From a bacterium 0.1xD8-71 (GTDB lineage Bacteria > Bacillota > Clostridia > Lachnospirales > Lachnospiraceae): DNA of 44,804 bases. Under the pieces are notes generated by a model. The model was not told the origin of the DNA and did not search any database. It saw only the letters and a program-made list of their open reading frames with translations. The stretch is taken from positions 1-44,804 of the forward strand of contig RAYR01000031.1 in assembly GCA_003612405.1 (NCBI GenBank). Reading direction: 5' to 3'. How positions within the stretch are numbered: position 1 is the stretch's first letter; every line of letters begins with the position of its first letter. Of the stretch, positions 26,699 through 35,539 are shown one piece after another. The position numbers were made by a program, and so were the translations under genes.

Positions 26699-27664
26699 CT
26701 ACCACTCAACCACTGCCGAAGCCCAGGTCAGGCCGCCGCCAAAACCGCTCATGGCAATCTTCATACCGGGCTTTAACATTCCTTTGCGGTTCATCTCATC
26801 CAGAAGGATCGGCACACTGGCCGCGGAAATATTTCCACAGTGATCCAGGCTGATCGGGAACTTATCCTCCGATACGTGCAGTCTCTTCGCTACCGACTGC
26901 AAGATTCTGATATTCGCCTGGTGCAGTGCAAAATAATCAATATCCTCCACCGTAAGGCCCGCCGCCTCAATCGTCTTTTGTAACGAGGATGGAACTGCCG
27001 TCACCGCAAACTTATAGACTTCCTGTCCATCCATATGTATATAGGCAAGTTCCCTGGATGTCTCCACCAGGGGATTATTATTGGTACGGTTTTCGCAGGC
27101 AAGAACCGACCCTCTGGCGCCGTCCGAGCCCTGGTCGAAAGAAAGCAGGCCCGTATTCTCGTCCGCACGGACAACGACAGCCCCCGCACCATCCCCGAAG
27201 AGTACGCAGGTACTGCGGTCATTCCAGTCCATAATCTTGGAAAGAGTCTCGGCTCCCAATACAAGTGCCGTCTTATACAAACCCGCCTGCAAATAGGCGT
27301 TGGCAATATTTAACGCAAACATAAAGCCGGAACACGCGGCATTGATATCAAACGCCACTGCCCGATCTGCTCCCAGTGCCGCCTGTACTTCACAGGCACA
27401 GGAGGGTGTCACATAATCCGCTGTCACTGTTCCTAAGATAATCAGATCAATCTCTTCGGCTGTCACACCGGCATTTTCCAGCGCCCGTCTGGCCGCTTCC
27501 GTTGACATACCGGCTGTAGTTTCCTCTTTGGCCAGATGCCTTTCTTTAATTCCTGTTCTGCTGCTGATCCACTCATCGGAAGTATCCATGATCTTGGACA
27601 GATCATCATTTGTCACCACATGCCCAGGCAGGCAGCTTCCCGTTCCTATGATTCTTGTTTTCAT
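26699..27664 (-). CDS. fabH: Beta-ketoacyl-ACP synthase III FabH
   Basis: This 321-residue enzyme starts fatty-acid synthesis by condensing acetyl-CoA (or a branched acyl-CoA) with malonyl-ACP. The ATG at 27664 gives the usual MKTRIIGTGSCLPG; the frame continues 12 codons upstream with a weaker start. The catalytic triad is Cys111 in NAACSGF, His in LHQANIRI and Asn in CGNISAAS. It is the last gene of the leftward fab unit, 108 bases after the second FabK-like gene. In many Firmicutes fabH is near the front, so this position is less usual. Confidence 0.95.
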   Translation of the reverse strand: MKTRIIGTGSCLPGHVVTNDDLSKIMDTSDEWISSRTGIKERHLAKEETTAGMSTEAARRALENAGVTAEEIDLIILGTVTADYVTPSCACEVQAALGADRAVAFDINAACSGFMFALNIANAYLQAGLYKTALVLGAETLSKIMDWNDRSTCVLFGDGAGAVVVRADENTGLLSFDQGSDGARGSVLACENRTNNNPLVETSRELAYIHMDGQEVYKFAVTAVPSSLQKTIEAAGLTVEDIDYFALHQANIRILQSVAKRLHVSEDKFPISLDHCGNISAASVPILLDEMNRKGMLKPGMKIAMSGFGGGLTWASAVVEW

Positions 27665-27772
27665 GTATTTATCCCCGCTCATTTTCCTTTTTGTTTCCAT
27701 ACATACTCTCTGCCGCTCTTTTCCTGTTTTCAGTCAATTGCCCTGACACTGTTTTGCCTCTTCCATATCCGC

Positions 27773-28849
27773 TCAGCAAACGCCTGCCTGCACCGGCCGG
27801 AATTCATCCATGATATCTTTCACATGCTCCATCCTGGTCGCCCGGTAGGCGTTTGCTCCGCAGAACAGCAGCGCCTGATCCACCTTACCCTTTACGGCGT
27901 TTACCAGTGCGTCCGTGATACAGTAAGGGGTCTGATCCGGTTTACAGGTACTGATACACAGATGACATCTGCCATGGGGAATCGGTCCTTCTTTCGCTTT
28001 TTTCATAAAAGGATTTAAGATAGCGCGTCCCGGCATACCCACCGGACTCTGCACAATGACGATATCCTCTTCCCCGGCATCAATATAGCTTTGTTTATAA
28101 GCCTCATCTGCATCACACTCGTAAGTGGTCACAAACCTGGTAGCCATCTGTACGCCGGCAGCACCCATTTCCACATAATGTTCCATATCTTCACGGGTAT
28201 AGATACCGCCCGCCATGATTACCGGAATTTCTGTCTCATGCTCCGCCGCCGTCTCATTGACCTGTGCAATGATCGCCTTCACTTCCTCATCGTAATGCAG
28301 GGCCTCGATATCTTCCAGCTGCTCCTTATGAAATCCCAGATGTCCGCCGGCAAGCGGCCCTTCAATCACCACCGCATCCGGCAGCCTGCTGTACTTCTTC
28401 CACCAGTACCTCATGATCACCTGAGCAGACTTGACACTGGACACAATCGGCGCCAGTTTGGTTTTGGCCGCTCCCACAATTTTGGGAAGATCCATGGGAA
28501 GTCCTGCCCCGGATATGATCAGGTCAATGCCCGCAGCCACTGCCGCTTTCACATACTCCTCATATTTTCTGGTAGCCACCATGATATTGACACCCAGAAT
28601 ACCTCCTTTGGCAATCTTTCTCGCCTTCTCGATCTCTGTGCCGATAGCCCGCAGATTGGCCCCGATGGGATCTGTGTCAAAATCGGGCTCCCGATATCCG
28701 ATCTGTGCTGTGGAAATCACTCCGATTCCGCCCTCTGCGGCCACCGCACCGGCCAGGGAAGACAGACTCACACCGACTCCCATACCGCCCTGGATTACGG
28801 GTACACGCGCTGATAAATCCCCTATTTTTAATGGTTTAATATTTACCAT
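27773..28849 (-). CDS. Second FabK-like flavoprotein (nitronate monooxygenase family) with a Cys cluster
   Basis: This 358-residue FMN-binding TIM barrel is related to FabK and 2-nitropropane dioxygenase. It has VIQGGMGVGVSLSSLAGAVA at the N-terminus, the central EGPLAGGHLGF with the catalytic-type His, and IMAGGIYTREDM and AAGVQMATRFV for phosphate binding. Unlike the canonical FabK at 32599, its C-terminal third carries four close cysteines in GRCHLCISTCKPDQTPYC, which might bind a metal or Fe-S centre. It lies 3 bases after fabZ, so it is co-transcribed with fatty-acid genes. Its substrate (enoyl-ACP or another) is open. Confidence 0.85.
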   Translation of the reverse strand: MVNIKPLKIGDLSARVPVIQGGMGVGVSLSSLAGAVAAEGGIGVISTAQIGYREPDFDTDPIGANLRAIGTEIEKARKIAKGGILGVNIMVATRKYEEYVKAAVAAGIDLIISGAGLPMDLPKIVGAAKTKLAPIVSSVKSAQVIMRYWWKKYSRLPDAVVIEGPLAGGHLGFHKEQLEDIEALHYDEEVKAIIAQVNETAAEHETEIPVIMAGGIYTREDMEHYVEMGAAGVQMATRFVTTYECDADEAYKQSYIDAGEEDIVIVQSPVGMPGRAILNPFMKKAKEGPIPHGRCHLCISTCKPDQTPYCITDALVNAVKGKVDQALLFCGANAYRATRMEHVKDIMDEFRPVQAGVC

Positions 28850-28852
28850 ATT

Positions 28853-29287
28853 CTATGCCTCTCCGATTGCAAAAGTAAGCTCCGCCTGCGTGACCAGTTT
28901 CCCATCCACATAGGCTTTCGCCGCTCCTACCCCGATAGGACCCTTCATCTTTATAATTTCTGTCTCCAGCATAAGCACATCTCCGGGCACGACTTTTCCT
29001 TTAAATTTCGCATTGTTAATAGCTGCAAAATAAGCCGTCTTACCTTTAAACTCCGGCTGGCTTAAGATCGCAACCGCTCCTGTCTGCGCCAGGGCTTCCA
29101 CAATCAATACACCCGGCATGACCGGTTCCTGCGGAAAGTGCCCCGCAAAGAAAGGCTCGTTGTAGGACACACATTTTTTCGCTACCACACGTTTACCCTC
29201 TTCCAGCTCCTCAATCGTATCAATCAGCATAAAAGGCTGTCTGTGGGGTATAATCTCCATAATCTCTTTCGCTGTCATCAGTGACAT
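28853..29287 (-). CDS. fabZ: 3-hydroxyacyl-ACP dehydratase FabZ
   Basis: This 144-residue hot-dog-fold enzyme removes water from 3-hydroxyacyl-ACP. The catalytic pair is His50 in [13 protein letters not shown] and Glu64 in [10 protein letters not shown]. Length and the N-terminal [15 protein letters not shown] are typical. The start has GAGAGAA upstream. It follows fabF by 44 bases. No FabA or FabM is in the window. Confidence 0.96.
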   Translation of the reverse strand: MSLMTAKEIMEIIPHRQPFMLIDTIEELEEGKRVVAKKCVSYNEPFFAGHFPQEPVMPGVLIVEALAQTGAVAILSQPEFKGKTAYFAAINNAKFKGKVVPGDVLMLETEIIKMKGPIGVGAAKAYVDGKLVTQAELTFAIGEA

Positions 29288-29331
29288 AGGTTCTCTCCTC
29301 TCATTTTAAATGCCGCTCCGCTTGTTTTTAC

Positions 29332-30570
29332 TCAGCACTCAACATATCTCTTAACAAGAAGACTTGCATTATGACCGCCAAATCCAAGAGAGTTAGATAA
29401 TGCATAGTCAAAATTCTCCTCATAGGGCTCGATACAATAATTCAGATCGCACTCCTCATCCGGTACCTGGTAACCTACTGTTTTATGAATATATCCTTCC
29501 TGTAATTCTTTGACACAGGTAACAAACTCGATTGCGCCTGCCGCGCCCAGAAGGTGTCCTACCATGGACTTGGTGGAGTTAATCTTAATATCTTTTGCAT
29601 GGTCTCCAAAGAGAAGTTTAATTGCCCGGGTCTCAAAAAGGTCATTGTGATGGGTACTGGTTCCGTGAGCATTGATATAAGTAATATCATTCAGTTCAAG
29701 TCCTGCGTCTTTGACCGCATATTCCATGGCTTTGGCCGCACCCTCGCCATCCTCTGCCGGGGAAGTAATATGATACGCATCGGAAGAACATCCATAGCCT
29801 GCCACTTCGGCATAGATCTTCGCACCTCTTGCCTTTGCGTGCTCTAACTCCTCAAGCACCACGACAGCTGCACCCTCGCCCATGACGAAGCCGTTTCTCT
29901 CCTTATCAAAAGGAATGGAACATCTCTTTGGATCTTCCGAAGTAGATAATGCTGTAAGGGCAGAAAAGCCGCCAATACCAATAGGACATATACTGCCTTC
30001 TGTACCGCCTGCCACCATCACTTCTGCATCCCCGTACTGAATCGCACGGAACGCTTCACCGATAGAATTTGTTCCCGTAGCACAGGCTGTCACCACATTG
30101 ATGCTCTTGCCTTTTAACCCAAACTGTATGGATACGTTGCCTGCCGCCATGTTGGAGATGGTGAGCGGCACAAATAAAGGTTCAATTCTGCCAGGGCCTT
30201 TCTCCACAAGTCTGCTGTGGGAACGTTCCATCGCCTGTAAAGAACCTGTGCCGGAACCTACCGCCACACCCACGCGGTAAGGATCTTCTTTCTCCATATC
30301 AATTCCTGCGTCTTCCAGGGCCTCTTTGGTAGCCGCTACCGCATATTGTGAAAAAGGCTCCATTCTTTTAGCCGCTTTAAAATCCATATAATTCTTGCCC
30401 TCAAATCCTTTTACTTCCGCGGCAAGTTTACATTTAAAATCCGTTGTATCAAACTTTGTAATGGGTGCAAAGCCAATTCTGCCTTCTTTGATACCAGCCC
30501 AGAACTCTTCTACACTCAATCCAATGGGGGTGATTGCTCCCATTCCTGTTACCACGACTCGTCTGCTCAT
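29332..30570 (-). CDS. fabF: Beta-ketoacyl-ACP synthase II FabF
   Basis: This 412-residue elongation condensing enzyme has nucleophile Cys163 in VVTACATGTNS, His near 303 in INAHGTSTHHND, and a second His near 340 in KSMVGHLLGAAG. The N-terminus RRVVVTGMGAITPIG and C-terminus SLGFGGHNASLLV are standard. AGGAG precedes the ATG. It lies 163 bases beyond fabG, in a gap filled by hairpins (30630-30731). Confidence 0.97.
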   Translation of the reverse strand: MSRRVVVTGMGAITPIGLSVEEFWAGIKEGRIGFAPITKFDTTDFKCKLAAEVKGFEGKNYMDFKAAKRMEPFSQYAVAATKEALEDAGIDMEKEDPYRVGVAVGSGTGSLQAMERSHSRLVEKGPGRIEPLFVPLTISNMAAGNVSIQFGLKGKSINVVTACATGTNSIGEAFRAIQYGDAEVMVAGGTEGSICPIGIGGFSALTALSTSEDPKRCSIPFDKERNGFVMGEGAAVVVLEELEHAKARGAKIYAEVAGYGCSSDAYHITSPAEDGEGAAKAMEYAVKDAGLELNDITYINAHGTSTHHNDLFETRAIKLLFGDHAKDIKINSTKSMVGHLLGAAGAIEFVTCVKELQEGYIHKTVGYQVPDEECDLNYCIEPYEENFDYALSNSLGFGGHNASLLVKRYVEC

Positions 30571-30630
30571 TTCGCTGTTTTAACTCCTTTCTTGTAACTC
30601 TTTATGATATCTGTATAAACTGGTAAACCC

Positions 30631-30731
30631 GCACTATCGTGCTCCTTGTCCGATTTCATCGGACGTTTGCTCGTTAACGCCGCAAGAAAAACAAATGTCT
30701 GCTTCGCAGCCGCTTGTTTTTCTTTTGCGGC
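30631..30731. repeat. Cluster of hairpins between fabG and fabF
   Basis: Three stems lie in a row: GCAC-TATC-GTGC near 30631-30642, GTCCGAT-TTC-ATCGGAC near 30648-30664, and a long stem (30679-30694 with 30714-30731) that encloses CTGC-TTC-GCAG. The last contains TCTGCTTCGCAGCC, which recurs between fabD and fabG. No terminator-type T run follows in the leftward direction, so these look like repeat-type or mRNA-processing hairpins. Confidence 0.65.
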
Positions 30732-30733
30732 TG

Positions 30734-31474
30734 TTAGATGGCCATACCACCGTCTACGGAGATTACCTGACCGGTGATATAGGCTGCCTTATCACTTGCC
30801 AGAAAAGCCACTGTCTCCGCAATATCCCTGGGGGTACCCACACGCTTTAAGGGAATCTGCGCAAGGGTTGCCTCTTTCGCTGTATCTGTCATGGCCTGCG
30901 TCATGTCTGTATCAATAAACCCTGGCGCCACAGCGTTAACGGTAATATTTCGACTGGCCAATTCTCTTGCCATGGACTTGGTCAGGCCAATCACGCCCGC
31001 CTTGGAAGCCGCATAGTTAGCCTGTCCCGCATTGCCAAGCACGCCGCTGACAGAGGACAGATTGATGATTCTCCCTGCCTTCTGTTTCAGGAAAGGACGG
31101 TACATATGTTTCATGGTATTAAACGTACCTTTCAGGTTTGTATCAATCACGGTGTCAAAATCTTCCTCTGTCATCTTGATCACCAGATTGTCCCGTGTGA
31201 TTCCCGCATTGTTTACCAGAATATCAATATGTCCGAAAGCCGCCAGCATATCTGTGATCATCTGGCCGCATGCTTCATAGTCCGCCACACTGCACTGCAC
31301 CGCCACAGCTTTCCTTCCCATGGCTTCAATCTGCGCTGCAACTTCCTCAGCCTTCTCTTTGGAACCATTATAATTTACAATTACATCTGCACCATACTCC
31401 GCAAGCGTAAGAGCAATCTCTCTGCCGATGCCGCGCCCTGCGCCTGTCACTAATGCCACTTTCCCTGTCAACAT
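30734..31474 (-). CDS. fabG: 3-oxoacyl-ACP reductase FabG
   Basis: This 246-residue short-chain dehydrogenase reduces 3-oxoacyl-ACP with NADPH. The cofactor motif is VTGAGRGIG at residues 9-17, then NNAG, catalytic Ser in LSSVSG, and YAASKAG with Tyr and Lys. The ATG at 31474 follows GGGAAAGGG; the open frame upstream runs through intergenic hairpins and is not coding. The C-terminus [12 protein letters not shown] is typical. Confidence 0.96.
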   Translation of the reverse strand: MLTGKVALVTGAGRGIGREIALTLAEYGADVIVNYNGSKEKAEEVAAQIEAMGRKAVAVQCSVADYEACGQMITDMLAAFGHIDILVNNAGITRDNLVIKMTEEDFDTVIDTNLKGTFNTMKHMYRPFLKQKAGRIINLSSVSGVLGNAGQANYAASKAGVIGLTKSMARELASRNITVNAVAPGFIDTDMTQAMTDTAKEATLAQIPLKRVGTPRDIAETVAFLASDKAAYITGQVISVDGGMAI

Positions 31475-31503
31475 ATTTTCACCCTTTCCCTGTAACAAAA
31501 GTA

Positions 31504-31551
31504 ATTTGCTTCGCAAATAACTTTGCGAGATCTGCTTCGCAGCCTCGTAAA
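31504..31551. repeat. Hairpins between fabD and fabG
   Basis: ATTTGC-TTC-GCAAAT at 31504-31518 is followed by an outer stem (31522-31529 with 31544-31551) around CTGC-TTC-GCAG. TCTGCTTCGCAGCC at 31531-31544 is identical to 30698-30711. The shared TTC loop and sequence mark these as copies of one small repeat. Confidence 0.6.
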
Positions 31552-31579
31552 TCCGAAACAACTTCCCATACGCTGAAAT

Positions 31580-32488
31580 TTAGATGAGTTTTTTCAAATC
31601 CTCAACTTTTTCAATGTTAATTACTTTCACATCTCTGTTGATCTTTCTCATGAAGCCTGACAGTGTCTTACCGGGGCCGATTTCAATAAAGGTGTCCACA
31701 CCGTCTGCAATCATGCGCTCCACTGTCTGCTGCCATTTGACGGAAGATGAAACCTGTTTTTCTAACAAAGGCTTTACATCCTCTTTCTTCTTCACATAAT
31801 CCGCAGTCACATTAGCGATATAGGGTATCTCAATGTCGTGGATTTCCACGTTCTCCAGTTCTTTGGCCAGCTTCTCACCGGCACCCACCAACAAGGGTGA
31901 ATGGAAAGGACCGCTGACCTTTAACGGCACACATCTTTTGGCACCTGCTGCCGTCAGCTTCTCCACCGCCGCCTGGGCCGCGCCTTCTTCCCCGGTAATG
32001 ACGATCTGACCCGGACAGTTATAATTGGCAATGGTTACCATGCCGGGCGTCTCCTCACAGATCTGCTCGATTACTGCGGTATCCAGACCAAGCACTGCAA
32101 CCATGGCGCCACCCTGGGGTACTGCCTCCTGCATGTAGATGCCGCGCTTACGCACCACTTTAAATACATCTTCGGGACTCATAACGCCGCTTGCCACCAG
32201 TGCCCCATACTCGCCAAGGCTTAATCCGCCTGTTACATCAGGCCGGATTCCTTTTTCCTCGACTGCTTTTAATAAGGCCACTTCTGTAGCAAGCATGGCA
32301 ATCTGTGTATATTCTGTAATATTAATCTGCTCATTTTCCTCAAAACAGAGTGCCTCCACATCCAGATCACTGGCCTTACTCGCCAGTTCAAACATTTCTC
32401 TGCAGACCGGAATCTGCTCATAGAAGTCCTTACCCATCCCCACATACTGTGCTCCCTGGCCAGGGAACATAAATGCCGTCTTACCCAT
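31580..32488 (-). CDS. fabD: Malonyl-CoA:ACP transacylase FabD
   Basis: This 302-residue enzyme loads malonyl groups onto ACP. Ser90 in the nucleophile elbow GGLSLGEYGAL and His in SGPFHSPLL form the catalytic pair, and FPGQGAQYVGMG is the N-terminal signature. The ATG at 32488 is preceded by AAGGA; a GTG four codons earlier overlaps that site. It is the first gene of the second fab unit, preceded by a terminator and a FabT-like palindrome. Confidence 0.96.
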   Translation of the reverse strand: MGKTAFMFPGQGAQYVGMGKDFYEQIPVCREMFELASKASDLDVEALCFEENEQINITEYTQIAMLATEVALLKAVEEKGIRPDVTGGLSLGEYGALVASGVMSPEDVFKVVRKRGIYMQEAVPQGGAMVAVLGLDTAVIEQICEETPGMVTIANYNCPGQIVITGEEGAAQAAVEKLTAAGAKRCVPLKVSGPFHSPLLVGAGEKLAKELENVEIHDIEIPYIANVTADYVKKKEDVKPLLEKQVSSSVKWQQTVERMIADGVDTFIEIGPGKTLSGFMRKINRDVKVINIEKVEDLKKLI

Positions 32489-32518
32489 TATTCCTTCCAC
32501 CTTTCTCTTCTTTCAAAT

Positions 32519-32535
32519 AGTTTGAAATTCAAAGT
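32519..32535 (-). promoter_or_regulatory. FabT-like operator before fabD
   Basis: AGTTTGAAATTCAAAGT contains the perfect palindrome TTTGAAATTCAAA (32521-32533). It shares 16 of 17 bases with the palindrome before acpP and fits the TTTGA-N3-TCAAA form of FabT (MarR family) sites in Firmicutes. Read leftward, an AATACT that could be the -10 directly abuts it, so binding would block transcription. No FabT gene is in the window. Confidence 0.65.
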
Positions 32536-32546
32536 ATTTATGTGTA

Positions 32547-32577
32547 AAAAAAGCAAGCCACGCAGCTTGCTTTTTTC
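32547..32577 (-). terminator. Terminator after fabK
   Basis: Perfect arms AAAAAAGCAAGC and GCTTGCTTTTTT surround a 6-base loop, giving a hairpin that can terminate in either direction. It lies 22 bases past the fabK stop and upstream of the fabD operator, and it splits the cluster into acpP-fabK and fabD-to-fabH units. Confidence 0.9.
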
Positions 32578-32598
32578 AGCATTTTCCTGCATTTTACC

Positions 32599-33525
32599 TT
32601 ATTTCAGCTTCAACAAAACTTCCGCCTGCTCCATAATCTCTGTTATCATTTCCGCACAAGTCTGCTCCCTGCTGACCATGCCTGCAATCTGCCCGGCCAT
32701 AAGAGTTCCGGATACCACATCACCCTCAACCACTGCTTTGCGCAGAGAACCCAGTGTGAGTTTCTCCATTTCCTCCAAAGAAGCTCCTTCTTTTTCCATC
32801 TGCAAGTATTCTCTGGTCAGTTTGTTACGAATCTGTCTGACCGGATGTCCGTTGCCTCTGCCGGTAACTTCGGAATCAATATCCTTCGCTACAATCACTT
32901 TCTGTTTATAGTTATCATGTACGGTGCACTCAGCTGCCACCAGGAACCGAGTTCCCATCTGCACAGCCTCCGCACCCAGCATCATCGCTGCCGCAAATCC
33001 TCTGCCGTCCGCAATACCGCCCGCCGCAACCACGGGAATATTGACCGCATCTACCACCTGCGGTACAAGCGTCATGGTAGTTGCCTCACCGATATGTCCG
33101 CCAGATTCCGTACCCTCCGCAATCACAGCGTCCGCACCCGCACGTTCCATCATTCTGGCGAGTCCTACACTGGCAACTACAGGAATCACCTTGATGCCCG
33201 CTTCTTTCCACATGGTCATATATTTACCGGGATTCCCTGCCCCGGTGGTTACCACCTTGACGCCTTCCTCCACGATCACTTTGGCAATCTCATCTGCCTC
33301 AGGATTCATCAGCATCAGATTCACACCGAAGGGTTTATCCGTCAGTTCTTTGGTCTTTTGTATCTGCTCTCTCACAAAAGCAGCCGGTGCACCGCCTGCA
33401 CCAATAATCCCCAGCGCGCCCGCTTCCGATACGGCCGCTGCCAGATGATATTCCGCCACCCAGGCCATACCGCCCTGAAAGATTGGATACGCAATCCCCA
33501 GAAGTTCTGTTATCTTAGTTTTCAT
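32599..33525 (-). CDS. fabK: Enoyl-ACP reductase II FabK
   Basis: This 308-residue FMN enzyme performs the last step of each elongation cycle. It has IFQGGMAWVAEYHLAAAVSE at the N-terminus, GVNLMLMNP, the EGTESGGHIGE loop with the catalytic His, and AAGGIADGRG and AVQMGTRFL for FMN phosphate. The ATG at 33525 follows TGAGG; an upstream extension in frame lies in the short gap after acpP. It has no Cys cluster. Being FabK-type, this organism should be tolerant to triclosan. Confidence 0.95.
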   Translation of the reverse strand: MKTKITELLGIAYPIFQGGMAWVAEYHLAAAVSEAGALGIIGAGGAPAAFVREQIQKTKELTDKPFGVNLMLMNPEADEIAKVIVEEGVKVVTTGAGNPGKYMTMWKEAGIKVIPVVASVGLARMMERAGADAVIAEGTESGGHIGEATTMTLVPQVVDAVNIPVVAAGGIADGRGFAAAMMLGAEAVQMGTRFLVAAECTVHDNYKQKVIVAKDIDSEVTGRGNGHPVRQIRNKLTREYLQMEKEGASLEEMEKLTLGSLRKAVVEGDVVSGTLMAGQIAGMVSREQTCAEMITEIMEQAEVLLKLK

Positions 33526-33553
33526 TCTATAAACCTCAATCGAAGGGCGTCTC

Positions 33554-33787
33554 TTACGCCTCCACACCTTTGTTCTTCATATATTCAACAACAGCACCGA
33601 CTGTCGTAATCTGCTCTAAATCTTCAGAAGGAATCTCTACGCCGTACTCCTCCTCAAAAGCCATAACAAGCTCAAATAAATCCAGGGAATCTGCTCCCAG
33701 ATCGTCCTTGAAAGAGGATTCCTCGGTAATCTCAACACCGTCTAAGTTTAACTGTTCCTGAATAATCTCGATAACTCTCTCTAACAT
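33554..33787 (-). CDS. acpP: Acyl carrier protein
   Basis: This 77-residue acidic four-helix protein carries acyl chains on phosphopantetheine at Ser34 of GADSLDLFE. The ATG at 33787 follows AAGGAGATAAGGAAA; the open frame upstream crosses the operator and is not used. It is first in the leftward fab cluster, followed by fabK after 28 bases. Confidence 0.97.
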   Translation of the reverse strand: MLERVIEIIQEQLNLDGVEITEESSFKDDLGADSLDLFELVMAFEEEYGVEIPSEDLEQITTVGAVVEYMKNKGVEA

Positions 33788-33816
33788 TTTCCTTATCTCC
33801 TTTTCGTCATTAAAAT

Positions 33817-33859
33817 AGTTTGACATTCAAAGTATATTATCTGGTCTAACATTTGTCAA
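33817..33859 (-). promoter_or_regulatory. acpP promoter with FabT-like operator
   Basis: Read leftward, TTGACA (33854-33859) and TATACT (33831-33836) are 17 bases apart. The palindrome AGTTTGACATTCAAAGT (33817-33833) overlaps the end of the -10 and the start site. A repressor bound there would shut the promoter. The same palindrome precedes fabD, so the two units are probably co-regulated by acyl-ACP through a FabT-like protein encoded elsewhere. Confidence 0.75.
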
Positions 33860-33892
33860 TCATAATTTTACGGATTCCGGGCATTTTGTCAA

Positions 33893-34735
33893 TCATTTTG
33901 ACAATAAATATTGATAAATTTCTCTTTTTGGCACGCCGCGGTCTCTCGCAACCTGTTTCATGGCACTTTTTTCATCCATTCCCCCTTCCTCATAATATGC
34001 CATATGTTCCTCCACCGTCATGCTCTGCCAGGCTGCCTGTTCCTCCTCCTTTTTCTGAAGCAGCGTCTTTCCTTCCACCACCAGCACATATTCTCCACGC
34101 GGTTCTTCCTTCTCATAAAACACAAGCGCTTCCTTGATTGTGATCGGCAGAATGGTCTCAAACTTTTTGGTCAGTTCCCTGCAAAGCGTAATCCGCCGGT
34201 CGCCCAATGCATCGTACAGCTCTCCCAGTGTTCTTACCAGATGATGGGGCGCTTCATACAGAATGATTGTCCGGGATTCCTCCTGTAATTCTTTCAGAAT
34301 CTGTGCCTTTTCCTTTTTATCCGAGGGCAGAAAACCCTCAAAGCAAAAGCGTCTGGTAGACAGACCGGAAAGTGTGAGTGCCGTAATGCAGGCCGCAGGC
34401 CCCGGCAGGGAGGTCACAATAATCCCGGCCTTCTGGCATTTTCTCACCAGCACTTCCCCAGGATCCGACACCGCAGGCGTGCCCGCATCCGTAATCAGCG
34501 CCACGTTTCTGCCCTGCTGCATCTGCCCAATAAGAAAGTCTGCTTTTTCTACTTTATTATATTCATGATAACTTGTCATAGAAGTTTTAATCTCAAAATG
34601 ATTTAACAGCTTAATACTGTTGCGTGTATCTTCCGCCGCAATCAGATCTGCACTGCGCAGCGTCTCCACCACACGGGGCGTCATATCACCCAGATTTCCA
34701 ATGGGAGTCGCACATAAGTATAACATTCCCGGCAT
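33893..34735 (-). CDS. rsmI: 16S rRNA (cytidine-1402-2'-O)-methyltransferase RsmI
   Basis: This 280-residue SAM-dependent enzyme methylates the ribose of C1402 in 16S rRNA. Family marks are LYLCATPIGNLGDMTPR, the AAEDTRNS segment, LITDAGTPAVSDPG, and SLPGPAACITALTLSGL. The ATG at 34735 follows AAAGGAG; the open frame upstream overlaps the previous gene. It is the last gene of the holB string, 25 bases after trmN6. Confidence 0.95.
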   Translation of the reverse strand: MPGMLYLCATPIGNLGDMTPRVVETLRSADLIAAEDTRNSIKLLNHFEIKTSMTSYHEYNKVEKADFLIGQMQQGRNVALITDAGTPAVSDPGEVLVRKCQKAGIIVTSLPGPAACITALTLSGLSTRRFCFEGFLPSDKKEKAQILKELQEESRTIILYEAPHHLVRTLGELYDALGDRRITLCRELTKKFETILPITIKEALVFYEKEEPRGEYVLVVEGKTLLQKKEEEQAAWQSMTVEEHMAYYEEGGMDEKSAMKQVARDRGVPKREIYQYLLSK

Positions 34736-34760
34736 AGAGTCTCCTTTCGCGGCTATACCC

Positions 34761-35513
34761 TCAATATCCATAAATATCATAAATCTCAGGCATGTATTCG
34801 CCCGGCTTACGATACACGATCAAAGGCTTCTCCACTGTCATCCGCGGCCTGCCGCCCCGCCTTGCCTCCAGCAGTACCATATTGGGCTCTTTGTCCACAA
34901 AAGGATAAACCAGCTGCATCCTTTTGGGCTCCAGTTTATGCTCCCGCAGCACCACCATGATCTCCGCCAGCCGAAAGGGTCTGTGTACCAGGAAGAAACT
35001 TCCGCCCGGCTTAAGAAGCCTGGCTGTCTGGGTGACTACATCCTCCAGCGTACAGAGTATCTCATGCCTGGCGATCGCCTTGGCGTCCTCCGGATTCTTG
35101 AGGCCATGCTGTCCTATCATATAAGGGGGATTGCAGGTTATAACGTCAAAAGAAGCAGCCTCAAAACGCTCTCCTGCCTCTTTGATGTCCCCTGTAATAA
35201 TATCTATTTTCTCTTCCAGTCCGTTTAATCGCACACTGCGTCTTGCCATATCGGCACTGTCCGCCTGGATTTCCAGCCCTGTCAGATGCGCCGCCCTGGT
35301 CTTAGCCTCCAGAAGAATCGGAATAATACCCGTGCCGGTTCCCAGATCCAGTACTCTGGCACCGTCTTTTACTTTCGCAAATCCAGACAAAAGCACCGCA
35401 TCCATGCCAAAGCAGAAACGATCCGGATCCTGTATGATATGATAACCGTTTCTCTCCAGATCATCGATCCGCTCATTTTCCTTCAAGATAACTTCATCTT
35501 TCAGCACTTCCAA
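34761..35513 (-). CDS. tRNA1(Val) adenine-37 N6-methyltransferase-like protein (TrmN6/YabB)
   Basis: This 250-residue Rossmann methyltransferase has motif I VLDLGTGTGIIPILL and the catalytic NPPYMIGQHG typical of N6-adenine enzymes. Its closing region resembles YabB. The start is TTG, placed 5 bases after GGGGG; no ATG fits the N-terminus. In Bacillus the homologue sits between yaaT and rsmI, as here. The tRNA target is inferred from the family. Confidence 0.88.
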   Translation of the reverse strand: MEVLKDEVILKENERIDDLERNGYHIIQDPDRFCFGMDAVLLSGFAKVKDGARVLDLGTGTGIIPILLEAKTRAAHLTGLEIQADSADMARRSVRLNGLEEKIDIITGDIKEAGERFEAASFDVITCNPPYMIGQHGLKNPEDAKAIARHEILCTLEDVVTQTARLLKPGGSFFLVHRPFRLAEIMVVLREHKLEPKRMQLVYPFVDKEPNMVLLEARRGGRPRMTVEKPLIVYRKPGEYMPEIYDIYGY

Positions 35514-35539
35514 CCCCCAGATGACATACCCGGAACCAA

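Noticed and set aside
26680..26700. Terminator between the MATE gene and fabH (AGAAA-CTG-TTTCT)
   Set aside because: The stem is only five A-T-rich pairs with no T run; it is too weak to call.
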